DNA of 64,000 nt from positions 49,793,122 to 49,857,121 of the forward strand of contig CM043959.1 in NCBI GenBank assembly GCA_014529385.2. Reading direction: 5' to 3'. The translations under genes were made by a program, and so were the position numbers. Below, one piece after another: positions 33,668-45,272 of this stretch. How positions within the stretch are numbered: position 1 is the stretch's first letter; every line of letters begins with the position of its first letter. A model generated the notes under the pieces. That model was given only the letters and a program-made list of their open reading frames with translations, searched no databases and was not told the origin of the DNA. This DNA is from Adiantum capillus-veneris. Its lineage: Eukaryota; Streptophyta; Polypodiopsida; Polypodiales; Pteridaceae.

Positions 33668-34250
33668 GGATACACGAGAGGGAAGCCCTTCTGAACCTCA
33701 TACAACAACAATATGGCGATCAACCCCAATATATTTTACATAGGGTAGCCGATAAAGTTCTAGATGTCCTTAAGAATAACACCAAGGATCTAGATGAGAA
33801 GAAAGAGTTTGGAAAGCTACTAGACAATGCATGCAAAAGAAAAGATTCGGAAACTTATTATAGATTACAATGATGGTTGTAAAGTTGGTATCGTGGGTGC
33901 AGGAGAAGCTCTTAATCATGCCATTGGTGCTGCTATTGAGTTTCCATACGAAGAAGAAGAAGAGAAGATTGAATTGGATGATGTGCAAGAAGACAACAAT
34001 AAATAAAATGAGGGTGCAAATGTGGAGACAAAGGCTATGCAGATGGTGGTATTGATGATGATGATGTTGAAGAGACTAATGAGGGTCTGAATGTCCAAGA
34101 TATTGATGTGTAGTGGCTACAGGAAGAAGAATAGTCAAGTTTATGGTAGCATCGACCCCAACAAACCTAGAAGCTTGTTGAACAAGTCTTAAAGATGTTA
34201 GCTAAGGGAGAGGACAGGGAGGTACCATACCTTCTCATTGGTATGGATAT
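33668..34250 (+). pseudogene. BRR2 (pseudogene fragment): Fragment of the BRR2-type U5 snRNP helicase (N-terminal region)
   Basis: The frame from about 33674 reads EREALLNLIQQQYGDQPQ, ILHRVADKVLDVLKNNTKDL, DEKKEFGKLLDN. After frame changes it continues DYNDG, AIEFPYEEEEEKIELDDVQE, AMQM, IDDDDVEETNEGLNVQDIDV, DPQQT and a KMLAKGEDREVPYLL-like end. This order matches the N-terminal plug region of plant BRR2, the DExH helicase that unwinds U4/U6 RNA in the spliceosome: the 'VLAVLKN' helix, the 'VAVEFEENEE' acid patch, then 'NVQDIDAYWLQ' and 'DPQQ'. Several stops and frame changes show it is dead. About 190 codons of a roughly 2,100-residue protein remain. It lies between two inverted copies of a C/G-run repeat, which suggests capture by a mobile element. 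Confidence 0.75.
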
Positions 34251-34351
34251 CTTAGTTTGCTAGTGGATTAAATTAACTCTTTGAAATACCAAGAACAACA
34301 CCCTCATGTAAAAGATTCTTTGCATTAGTCTTATGGCATAAACACTTAATA

Positions 34352-34515
34352 TCTCCCCCCCCCCGGTGTGGGGTAGGCCCCCCCCTCACTTATGCATACA
34401 GTACGAGCATGAAATAATGGGGGGCTACTCCTATTGTATACGCTTATGTCTGTCCTCTAAAAACCCCCCTCTTGTATAGTCACATGATACCATACGAAAA
34501 TCCCCCGGGGGTCAA
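34352..34515 (+). repeat. C/G-run repeat, copy 1
   Basis: About 165 bp with a fixed layout: a C10 run, then a C7 run, TAATGGGGGGCTA, TATACGCTTATGT, AAAAACCCCCCTC, and the end AATCCCCCGGGGG. The same layout occurs at 53461-53628. It sits between the BRR2 fragment and the chromovirus integrase fragment K. Confidence 0.65.
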
Positions 34516-35300
34516 ACTAAAAGAGTAAAGCAAGTGATTGAGGATATCCTTCAATCTTATTGCTCATAGGAACCAAAAATATGGACTCAATATCTTCCTT
34601 TGGTTGAATATTCCTATAATGCCTTTGACCATAGAAGTATAGGCATGTCACTGTTTAAGGTTCTTTATGGTCATGAATGCTTAGCTCTATTAAACTTCTC
34701 ACACCCTACTATTAAAGTGGAATCCTCAAAGCAATTGCTTGAAGACATGGAAGCCCAGACCAAAGCTATCTGCAAGGATATTCAAGCTACTCAAAACTGA
34801 CAAAAACATTATGCAGATAAAAGGAGATCATATTGAACCTGTAAAGAAGTAGACAAAGTATTTCTTTGAGTCAAACCCAAGAAAAGAATTCTACCATTGG
34901 GAAAGTACAAGAATCTCAACCCAAGATATTGTGGACCGTATGAGATTGTCAAGGTAGTAAGTGATCAAGCCAACAAAATAAAGTTGCCCTCTAATCTCAA
35001 AATTCATAGTGTTTTTCATATTAGCCTACTAAAACCATATTTTCCTAACCTCGATAAACTCTTGGATACCAAAAACAGATAGTTGTTCCATTCCAAGGGG
35101 TCCTTGAACTTAAGCTTGATTATGTTCTAGAGATTTAGGAAAGTAAGCTTAGGAGAAACACCATCATCGAGCACCTGGTCAAATGGAAAGATTTTGTTGA
35201 AGAAGGTACGACATGGGAAGACAAAACTTCTCTCTACAAAAATCATCACGACAAAACTTCTCTCTACAAAAATCATCTTGATTCCTCAAGTTGGGGAGAA
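34516..35300 (+). pseudogene. Element K: integrase C-terminus and chromodomain of a gypsy chromovirus
   Basis: Plus-strand reading gives TKRVKQVIEDILQSYCS, WTQYLPLVEYSYNAF, IGMSLFKVLYGHECLALLNF, then after stops KYKNLNPRYCGPYEIVKVVS, HSVFHISLLKPYFPNLD and a chromodomain-like IIEHLVKWKDFVEEGTTWED. These are the last part of a chromovirus pol. The catalytic core and everything upstream are missing; the left limit coincides with the C/G-run repeat. A 28-bp direct duplication (ACAAAACTTCTCTCTACAAA...) lies at 35222-35277. The polypurine tract TTGGGGAGAA at 35291-35300 closes it. Confidence 0.85.
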
Positions 35301-36470
35301 TGTAAGGTTCCCACCACCCTAGGAAAGGGGGTCTCCATGTAAAGTAGAATTATCATTCCATTTTGGTTATAAACAAAAATTTTCTATTTTTAGCAGTTTT
35401 CATCTCTAATGAGCTATTGATGTGGGTCTTTTAAAAGTGAAATTTTAACTTCTTTGTCAATTTTATCCAAAAAAAAGTAAGCTTTGATAGGCTTGCGCCT
35501 ATCCAGATAAGACCATCTCATCTAAATCTGCCCCACCCTGAATTTCCATAAAAATAGATATCTGCTTCAAAAATTGATAAATATAGTAGGTGTGTGCATC
35601 CGATGCATTAGCTTATCGTCCTCAAGCTCGTATTTTGAAATAAGTTTTTAGAACTGAATTTTGATCATCTAAGCTCACCCTAGACAATTAATCCTTATCC
35701 TAAATCTAATAGATTTAATTTATAATTCAAAGGTATGTATGTGTATGTTGTGCATGGGCATGCATATGCATGTCCATGGATGCTCATAGGATGACCCATA
35801 GTCATGGACCCATCTTTTTTAGAAAGAATGACTCTAACCATGGGGTTACATGAGGTGAGGCACCCAAAGTTGGCATGGAAGGCTTAGGGACTGGGCACTT
35901 TTGAACTTTCTTGGCAAGCAAGTGAGGCTAGGACACCTCTACATGTGAGAAAATCAAGAGGGGTCACCCTAGGAAGATAGGGTCTAGCTTGGGAATCAAG
36001 GGGTGATTTAAGCATAACCCCAACTTGCCAGAATATATAAAAAGGAGCCTTCTCTCACTCATTTTGGACACACTCTTGGGAGAAGAAGACCCTGCTTTTT
36101 CTAATAACTTTGGTAATCATGTGTCCTCAAAGCTTGATTTTAGTCATTGGTCATACACTTGCACACACTTAGAGTCTGATTTGACCCGTTGATTGACTTT
36201 TGATCAAGACTTGGGTCAAGAGACAATTGTTAGAGCTTGTTCACACCCAATGACCCCAACTTAGCACTTGGCTAGCCTTTGATTGCCAGATTACGCACCA
36301 TAGCTGGTCCACTTGCTTATAAACCTCCTTAACACCAAATTTGACCTAGATTGATAAATTTTGGCTAGCAGGGATCCTAAGGCTCCATTTGATAGATTGT
36401 TGTGAGTTCATGGAAAGTTAGAAAGATTGCCTACATATATATACATGTAGACACAGGGCAGACACTCAAC
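35301..36470 (+). repeat. 3' LTR of element K (right end uncertain)
   Basis: It begins TGTAAGGTTCCCACC directly after the polypurine tract, the standard 3' LTR start. A TATA-like TATATAAAAAG at 36034-36044 fits an LTR promoter. No partner LTR exists in the window, so the right end is a guess. Confidence 0.5.
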
Positions 36471-36479
36471 AGAGGTACA

Positions 36480-37019
36480 TCTAGATTCAGCCCACAAACT
36501 ACCAGACACACAATTTCTAGATGCTTAGAGCTCAAGCACACACGACCTTGCTAGATTACCTTCTTGATGGTTTTTGTATAACTTATAGACGCATGATGAA
36601 GGAGATTCCAGAGCGTGTCACATTAGCCCTTTGTGAGGATCATCCAGACACCTTTGAGCTACCCAAGAGTGTATCCTTGGACCTATTTGAGATTGGACCA
36701 TTGTATGCTGATGAATATCGAAGGATGTACACGAGGAAGAAAGTTAGATTTGGAGAGTACTCTCCCTACGACACAATGAGTGCTACCCCACCAAGTTCCT
36801 TACGGGATACCTATAGGAGAGGCTACCTATACATTATTGTGTGGACTACTCTATTCCCCTTTGCAAGTTAGTTCCATTGAGCCTATATTAGACACGATGA
36901 CCACACCATCTACACATCCAACAGGACTTAGATCAACTTCAAGATTCACGTCATCCAGACCATCTACAAGAAAGACCTTTGTTGAGATCATGGCAGATGT
37001 GAGGCCAAATATAGAGTGA
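36480..37019 (+). pseudogene. Unrecognised coding-like sequence before the 2.15-kb repeat
   Basis: An open stretch 36521-36871 (MLRAQAHTTLLDYLLDGFCI..., RMMKEIPERVTLALCEDHPD, YADEYRRMYTRKKVRFGEYS) followed by 36780-37019 in a second frame (STRKTFVEIMADVRPNIE). The composition and long open reach look protein-coding. I do not recognise the family and no catalytic motif is apparent. It leads directly into the tandem repeat and may be the 5' part of the same gene. Confidence 0.35.
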
Positions 37020-39130
37020 AGGAGCTAGATCCCTACCATTGCATCGCTAGAGCTACCATGCACATATACAGCCACATCACAGGGCGCTACTACAACTAGT
37101 ATACATTCTAGAGAGTTTGTAGAGGCCACACCACAAAATGCAAGCACACTAGACACAGAGGTTGCTAGATCACATGCATTAGATATGATGACAAGACAAA
37201 GATCACCACTTAGAGACACCATGCAGGTACCCCATGAGGATACAGTTTCCACAATGAGCACATAGCACCATATTGAGCTTGTACTACATTTATTAGGGTA
37301 TAGAGGGGTCATGCATTGGTTTGTTCAGCTTGAGCTTGATGGACATTCCTACTCCTGAGGCACTTTTGTGGATGACATTGATCCTTTGATACGACATGTA
37401 GTTAGAATTCAAAGACGTCACCTTGGTTTGACTGAGTTCTTTAGTGATGACCTCAAGGCCACATGCATGTCCCTGCCAATTAGCCCTTATGATGTTGTAG
37501 ATAGAGCACATCTCGATGATTGTTTGGACACCGAGGTCAATCCTAGGACAATGCAACTACATAGACTAGAGCACACATTGACCTATATTGATGATTGTGG
37601 ATGTAGACAATGACAAGATTAGAGCACATGATGTTTTGAGCGAGCCATTATCATATCGTATATCTTGTTAGAGATCCTCACGATAGAGTTTATATGGACA
37701 CAAATGGTACTAGATATTCCTTGATGATGGGGTTGCCATATTCTCCATGGCATGGTCACAAACCTCTAATGATGACCACACATAGTCGACAAATACCTGT
37801 TAGACAGAATATCCATCACATAGACAGATTTTGCCTTAGAGCACACTTGATTAGTTGAAGTCTAAGTGATTAAGGTGAAGGAGACAAATGCCCACATTGA
37901 CGAAAGGATGAGTACACTAGAGAGCATTATAGTAGCAGAGACACCTAGAGTGACTATTCCAAAGGTTGTTTCTTGTTCCATAGAGGAGGTATAGCCTAGT
38001 GAGATTGTTGTTATGCTAGAGACAATTCATGAACCGATAGAAATGGATAGCATGCCAGATTCCACACTTATTGATGATTCTAGTGCACCTATCATAGAGG
38101 TAGATGTCCCACTAGAGCCTACACTTAAGGATATTGCTGACACACATTATCACAAGAGTGTTGACATTACGATTGGACTAGTTGAAATGGATAGCACGAC
38201 AGATTCCACACTTATTGATGATTCTAGTGCACCTATCATAGAGGTAGATTTCCCACTAGAGCCTACACTTGAGGATATTGCTGGCACACATTATCACGAG
38301 AGTGTTGACATTACAACTAAGCCATTAGATACCAAGATACCTACAAATATGATAGAGATAGAGTTCTCCAGTGAGATAGATGCTCACAGACATTCACGGC
38401 CAGATTTAGTGTCGATTTGGGAATTTAGATTCCCCATGTGAGATAGGGATAGATTAGGTACTTATAGACCATGGTTGCTACCACCTCCTTAGAGCAGAGG
38501 TCACACATAATGATTTAGAGACCAGTTTTCCTAGAGTGACTCCTACCACGACTCTTGAGACACCCGAGACCAGGTAGAGAATACCTTAGAAGATGTTCAC
38601 GAGAGTAGCACTACCTATGCAAGACCTAGGACATATCCGGCCTATAGCTCACCATAGAGAGCTTATTATAGGGCCACTAGACATGTTTACGTGCCTCCCA
38701 TGATGACACAGACTAGACCATTAACTAGTGATGATACACTTGTTTGGATTGAGAGAGACATTACATGTGATTGTTTATGCCAGGGTTGTCTCACATCTAG
38801 ATAGTCACTAGAGGCACATGGATTTTATAGAGGACATAGATAGATTTGGGTTCCTAACCACATGCCATAGCACATCCTTATATACCTCCTATAGTTTCTT
38901 TGACCACACCCACACAACAGAGATCTAGAGCATGTTAAGGACCTATAGAGAGGCCTACCCCATGACAAGTGCCAAAGTAAACTAGGAATTCACGACCACA
39001 TGTGAGGAGAGATCAACCTACATTCAATGAGATATTGCACAGACTGAATATTTGGCTACTGAAGCAGCAACCACCTATCACACCACATGTTAACATGAGC
39101 CATAGCTCATGTGAGATTTCCATTAACCAT
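36975..39130 (+). repeat. 2.15-kb tandem repeat, unit 1 (unrecognised coding-like sequence)
   Basis: It aligns with 39131-41135 at a constant offset of about 2150 bases (2170 further in because of indels). For example AGCTACCATGCACATATACA lies at 37051 and 39201. Protein-like stretches are shared in the same relative frame: HHIELVLHLLGYRGVM, FVDDIDPLIRHV, HLGLTEFFSDDLKATCM, SPYDVVDRAHLDDCLDTEV, DDSSAPIIEVDVPLEPTL and YVPPMMTQTRPLTSDDTL. Unit 1 contains an internal 144-bp (48-codon) duplication at 38040-38327 that unit 2 lacks. Many stops interrupt it. No known domain is recognised. Confidence 0.8.
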
Positions 39131-41135
39131 GTTGAGATGATGGAAAATGTGAGGCTAGATATAGAGCGCAAGAGATAAAGCCTTACAAGTGCACCACTAG
39201 AGCTACCATGCACATATACAGCCACATCACAAGCTACTACAACTAGTACACATGCTAGAGAGGTTGTAGAGACCGCACCACAGACTGCAAGCACACTAGA
39301 CACAGAGGTTGCTAGATCACATGCATTAGATATGATGACAAGACAAAGATCACCACTTAGAGACACCATGAAGGTACCACATGAGGATAGAGTTTCCACA
39401 ATGAGCACGGAGCACCATATTGAGCTTGTGCTACATTTATTAGGTTGTAGAGGGGTCATGCCTTGGTTTGTTCACTTTGACCTTGATCGGCATTCCTACA
39501 CTAGAGGCACCTTTGTGGATGAAATTGATCCTTTGATATGGCATGTTAGAGTTCAAAGAAGTCACCTTGGTTTGACTGAGTTCTTCAGTGCTGAGATCAT
39601 GGCCACATACATGTCCTTGTCAAATAGCCCTTATGATGTTGTAGATAGAGAACATCTCGATGATTGTTTGGACACCAAGGTACATCTTGGGACAGTGCAG
39701 CTACATAGACTGAAGCACACATTGACTTATGTTGATGATTGTGGATGTAGATAATGACAAGATCAGAGCACATGACATTTTGAGAGAGCCATTATCCTTA
39801 TTGTATATCTTGTTGGAGATCCTCGAAATAGAATTCATAGGGACAAAATGGTACTGGATATTTCTTGATGATGGGGTTTCCATATTCTCCACAGTACGGC
39901 CACAAACCTCTAGTGATGACCACACATAGTCCACAAAACACCTGCTAGACAGAATTCCCCTACGAGGTCACCTCCGGAATATCCATCACATAGACATATT
40001 TTTCCTTAGAGCGTAGTTTATCATTTGAGATCTAGAGTGATTGAGATGAAGGAGACAAATTCCCACATTGACGAAAGGACGAGTACACTAGAGAGCATTA
40101 TAGCAGCAGAGCCACCTAGAGTGACTATTCTAAAGGTTGTTACTTGTTCTATAGAGGAGGTATAGCCTAGTGAGATTGTTGTTATACTAGAGATGATACA
40201 TGAGCCAGTAGAAATGAATAGCATGCGATATTCCACATTTATTGATGATTCTAGTGCACCTACCATAGAGGTAGATGTCCCACTAGAGCCTACACTTGAG
40301 GATATTGTTGATCCAAATTATCACGAGAATGTTGAAATTACGACTAAGCCATTAGAGACCAAGATACCTACAAATATGATAGAGATAGATGCTCATAGAC
40401 ATTCACGACCAGATTTAGTGACGAATTTAGATTCCCCATGTGAGATAGGGATAGATGAGATACTTATAGACCATGACTACTACCACCTCCTTAGAGTAGA
40501 GGTGACATGTAATAATTTAGAGACTAATTTTCCTAGAGTGACTCCTACCACGACTCTTGAGACACCTCGAGATCAGGTAGAGAATACCTTAGAAGATGTT
40601 CGAGAGAGTAGCACTACCTATGAATGACCTAGGACATATCCGGCCTATAGCTCACCATAGAGAGCTTATTATAGGGCCACTAGACATGTTTACGTGCCTC
40701 CCATGATGACACGGACTAGACCATTAACTAGTGATGATACATTTGTTTGGATTGAGAGAGACTTTACACATGATTGTTTATGCCAAGGTTGGCCCACATC
40801 TATATAGTCACTAGATGCACATGGATTTTATAGAGGACATAGATAGATTTGGGTTCCTAGACCAGAGACCATAGCACATCCTTATAAATCTCCTATAGGT
40901 TCTTTGACCACACCCACACTAGAGAGATCTAGAGCATGTTCAAGACCTATAGAGAGGCCTGTCCCATGGCAAGTGCCAAAGCAAACTAGGAATTCATGAC
41001 CACATGGGAGGAGAGATTGACCTACATTCAATGAGATATTGCGTACATTGAAGATTTGGATATTGAAGAGGCAACCACCTATCACACCATATGTTAACAT
41101 GATCCATAACTCATGTGAGATTTCCATTAACCATG
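39131..41135 (+). repeat. 2.15-kb tandem repeat, unit 2 (unrecognised coding-like sequence)
   Basis: Second copy of the block. Its longest open stretches are 39332-39754 (140 codons) and 40193-40627 (144 codons), which share one frame. Between and after them the reading is broken by stops but protein-like blocks continue (HSSCEISINHV-like text, then DLELRKGLPLRDLEPHSSLP after 41100). The junction with unit 1 falls in a stretch reading SCEISINHV in both units, as expected for a tandem duplication. Function unknown. Confidence 0.8.
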
Positions 41136-41299
41136 TTGCTGACTTAGAGCTACGTAAGGGCCTACCATTGAGGGATCTTGAGCCACATAGCTCATTGCCC
41201 ACATAGTCACGAGTTTATTTTATCCCTAGGCGCATTACCTGTGCTATAGATTCTATCACCCACATGAAGGTGGGTGTTATCCATCCAAGGACCATTAGA

Positions 41300-43036
41300 T
41301 AGAGAGCTTGGAGATTATAGATTTTATTTTTTGGAGAGAGTTTGATCTCTTACCCTCCTAGTGATACTAGACCCTTGACTTGTGCAGATTGACCATGGTG
41401 CACTAGTCACATGCACGTATACTAGAAACACTTTTTTCCCTTTGGGTTGTTTTTCCTCTACGTATCTAGGTGTGAGAGCTCAGTATAGAATTTGCTTTTA
41501 GTTGCATTTAGGTAATAACACTTTCATTTCTACGTTGACACACCTTTCTAGGTGAGAGTGTTTTGTTTATGATTTTTCAGCATAGATGGACTTGAGTTTT
41601 GAGGTAGCATGGATATGTCGATCTTCATCATTGCGTGATAGCTTCCACATCTCTTGAGGAGACACATCCCATACCTCCACGTATACTACTTCCTATGATT
41701 CATGTTGATGGACGTTTATATTTGATGATTGTGGTTTTGCATGGTTTGATTGAGTGCATTTAGTTATGTTTTGTAATACGCCATAGAAGAGGCATAAATT
41801 TTTATTTGCTTTAGTTAATTGACTTGGAGTTTAGTCTTATTGATGAGCCTTTAGGTTAGGAATCCATGACTTTAGGTTAACTCATTTACTTGACTACTAG
41901 TCCTAGTTAGTAAAATTATTTGAATGTCTAAGACCTTAGGAGTGTTTTAGGCATAGAGAGGCTTGTTCACTTAAACAACAAAGAACACTAGTGAGAATAC
42001 AAAGGAAATGGAAGCAAAAAACAAAAGTTCCACAAATGTAAAATCTTAAGATGAAAGAGTAATCTCGGCTTGATCTTGGTACTTCATTCACATGTATTGC
42101 CTATGGTACTAGAGCCCTAAAGGTTCCCAATGTGGGCTCTTTTCTTTGAGAAGTAAAAAGCCTCGGGTATACAAAATAAGCAAACACATCAAATGATTTT
42201 GAGTCAATGTGAAAAAAAAAAAATCAAGAAAAATGAAATGAAAGACTTCCATTGAGCTTCAAATGAACAAATTAAAGCTTTTGTTTGGAGTTGCGAGAGT
42301 TAGTTAGCTAATCAAAGCTAGAAAACACACTTAGGGAATCTTGCATTTAGATGATTTTCCTAACTTAGCTAGTGATACAATAAGTGTTTTAACCCTTGGT
42401 CATAGCTAAGTAATTGAGAGACTCATCCCTATGCCCAAAACTCTTGATTGATTAATTTCACCAAAATGCAATTTATTTGTGATTAATGGTATTGTAGCAT
42501 GTCATAATGATTTGCATTTTCTCATTTCCACATATTCTTTGCATTCCCCTTATGCTTTATTTCCATATGATTTAGCTCACTACCTCAACCATGTTTTTCT
42601 TTGCAGGCACATTCTTCCTTGAGTGTCTACCATGGCATGGCTTTGTTAGGGATGACAAAACTTAAAAAGGGTGCAATTGTTGGCAGTGTCGAACACCAGC
42701 AGTCGTTTACCTATTCTTCATGTGAGCATATTTTTCCATCATTATCTATAAATTTACGGGATCTTTACGAGTTGCAGATTGTATCTACTATTCTATTTTA
42801 TGTGCCTTGGATGGCCGGCCCTTTGTTTTTAAAACCCTAGGCATATAAGTAAATTGTACGTCATGTGAAAGGGGAGATATCATTTTGAGAGAAAACCTAT
42901 AGTAGTGAGGAAGAAGAATGACGTTATGGAGGTGGAGGCTTGAAGCCACATGTACTCTCTTCACAAGCCGTTTAAGCATGCAATGAAACTGATTCCTATT
43001 GCTTCTCTCTTTGCTTTTCATTTAAGTTGTGAATTA
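41300..43036. other. No recognisable gene
   Basis: AT-rich sequence. A pyrimidine tract ending TTTTCTTTGCAG at 42594-42605 looks like a 3' splice site and is followed by a 79-codon open stretch (42601-42840), which I cannot assign. The left target-site flank of element G ends at 43040. Confidence 0.4.
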
Positions 43037-43040
43037 GCGT

Positions 43041-44308
43041 TGTCTAGAGTTTTTTTGAGCAAGGGATTGCGCATATGTACATACACATGCATGGTGCATC
43101 AAATAAAGGATTGCCCATTTTCCAGAGCCAGGTGGTTACGTGGGGCCCACATGTGTACAGGTAGGACAGGGTGTACATAGTGCATCGATTTTCACTATTA
43201 CCAGTACCACTGTGTTTTCTCTACAATAAGGAGGAGTTGGTAGAGCGTAAAACTTCTCGAGGAAGCTATCTGTGGGCCGACGACATGAGGTAAGCAGGTA
43301 CGTCAGATGGCATCGAGTGGCGTCAGGAGGTCGAACGGGGTCAATACTTGCACGCGGAGAAGTATGGACACAATGTGGGTGTTTTCTTGTGATACTTATG
43401 CAGAAAGGTCATCATGAGAACCACTTTTTGGGGCCACTTCACGTGGTTGCGGGATGCATTATTTAGAAAAACTGAGTGCCAGGTGTGCGGATGATGCAAA
43501 AAGGTGACAACTATGCACTGCGAGGTCAGTGTTTGGCATGTTCGGGGTCCGTTTGAGGTCATCTAAAAGGCCAAGGGTGCCAAAATAATAAAGCTAAGTG
43601 TGGGAACTGAAAAAACAGAGAGAAGACCAGAAAAAACGTGGAGAAAAGACCAGAAAAAACGTGGAGAAAAGAGGAGGAATAGCCGCAGGTGTGTTTTTGC
43701 TCATTTTGGAGCTTGTTTTGGCCGTAAACTGCTCATCCAAGGTCGGATTTGAGCACTTTGACATTGTATACTGGGGTTTTGGGCCGTTTCGGACGCGATG
43801 GCGTTGTCCATTTTGCCAAATTCCTCCCTCTTTTTCTGCTGTTTTGGCTGTGTAAGTTTCTCCTATGAGCGAAGTTTCAGCTCCAGTTTGTGATTCTATC
43901 TGGTATCTTTTAGCCATATTGTGTGAGCTGTTTGCCCCATTGGTGTTGGCCCAAGCTCATTTGTATCGAAACATAAAAAATTCTCCTCTTTTGAGCTGAG
44001 TTTTTTGGGTGTGTGTGTGTTTGTGTGGAGTGGGCAAGTGGATAGTCTCTCTCCTCTCACTCCAAAGGTGTGTTCCCTGTCTCGGCCAGGTGTGTTGTGT
44101 AAGCCGAGTGGTGCCCCATAGTGTGTGTGTGTGTGTGTGGAGTGGGCAAGTGGATAGTCTCTCTCCTCTCACTCCAGAGGTGTGTTCCCTGTCTCGGCCA
44201 GGTGTGTTGTGTAAGCCGAGTGGTGCCCCATAGTGTGTGTGTGTATCTTCCCAAGAGTGTGTGTCGGGTCGTTATAGAGGCGTTGTGTGTGTTTTCATCC
44301 CGCTCACA
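43041..44308 (+). repeat. 5' LTR of element G
   Basis: 1268 bp, TGTCTAGAG...CGCTCACA. It contains a tandem duplication of about 112 bp (units starting near 44010 and 44122), each with a GTGTG run and CTCACTCCA(A/G)AGGTGTGTTC. Confidence 0.95.
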
Positions 44309-44314
44309 TTCTTT

Positions 44315-44332
44315 TGGCGCCCCCACGGAGGA
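44315..44332 (+). promoter_or_regulatory. Primer binding site of element G
   Basis: TGGCGCCCCCACGGAGGA, beginning six bases after the LTR. It has the TGGCGCC start typical of plant gypsy primer sites; the tRNA is not identified. The leader up to gag (44333-45320) shows no coding sequence. Confidence 0.7.
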
Positions 44333-45272
44333 TTTTCTTCGAGTACCTTCTATTTTGAGCTTCAAGATTTGAGATTCGGGATTACAGGTTACAGGTTACA
44401 GGGACAGGTACAGGTACAAGTGATTCACACAGGCACAGGTAGCTGGAGTACAGTGATATACTAGCAGTGATGTCACTTGCAGTTGTTGTGGGTATGCATC
44501 ACTTGGCGCCTATTTGAGCACATTGTCTGCTGGATTGTACGCATTTGTGGAGCCATACTTGGTTGTATTTGGCAGTCCCAGCCATTTCTGAGACTTGGTC
44601 TGGAAGATAGTCATTTCTGAGACTTAACTATATGCGATTTGCATTAGCCTTCGTGTGAGGGTCGATAGCGTGAGGTTTTTATTGAGATGGGGGATTCTCA
44701 AATGTGGAGATCCTTTTCGGTGATACAGGTAGCTGGAGCACCCTTTTTGTGACCACGCCATAGGCTATGTACTAGTGATTCCTACTTGATGCTCGAGTTC
44801 TATTGTTGACAGTTTATGCATACATAGACAATCTATATTTTGGGTTCCTACTGCTCTACTTCTGGGGAAACTCTGTCAAAATTTTCCCAAGTTATTATGG
44901 CTGGTTTTTTGGTCTTTTAAGGCATTTCTGATGTTATGCTCCAGAAATTTTGGCAAAATCAGAGGATAAGACAGGTGTGCTTTCTTGGGAGATGCATGGT
45001 TGAGTTTAATGGATGATCAAAATGGCCCTCAATTCACTCCTTTTCATTTAACTTAGAGAATCCAGATAAATGTTTATGTGTCCAGGAAGATTTTTTTCCA
45101 GCAGCGCATAGTCTTTATGTTCGGGCCAAGAAGATTACGAGAGATCTTGGAATGTCCTTTGCGTGTTGTGATTCCGATGATCAACTATGAAAACTCATTT
45201 GATGTGCATGTGTTTGTCCTTATCTAAAGTTGAGCTCCATTGAAGTTTCTGGGGATTGGGTAGTCAAAAGTT

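Noticed and set aside
42594..42840. Host gene exon after a splice-acceptor-like TTTTCTTTGCAG
   Set aside because: The following 79-codon stretch matches no family I know, and no further exons could be found.
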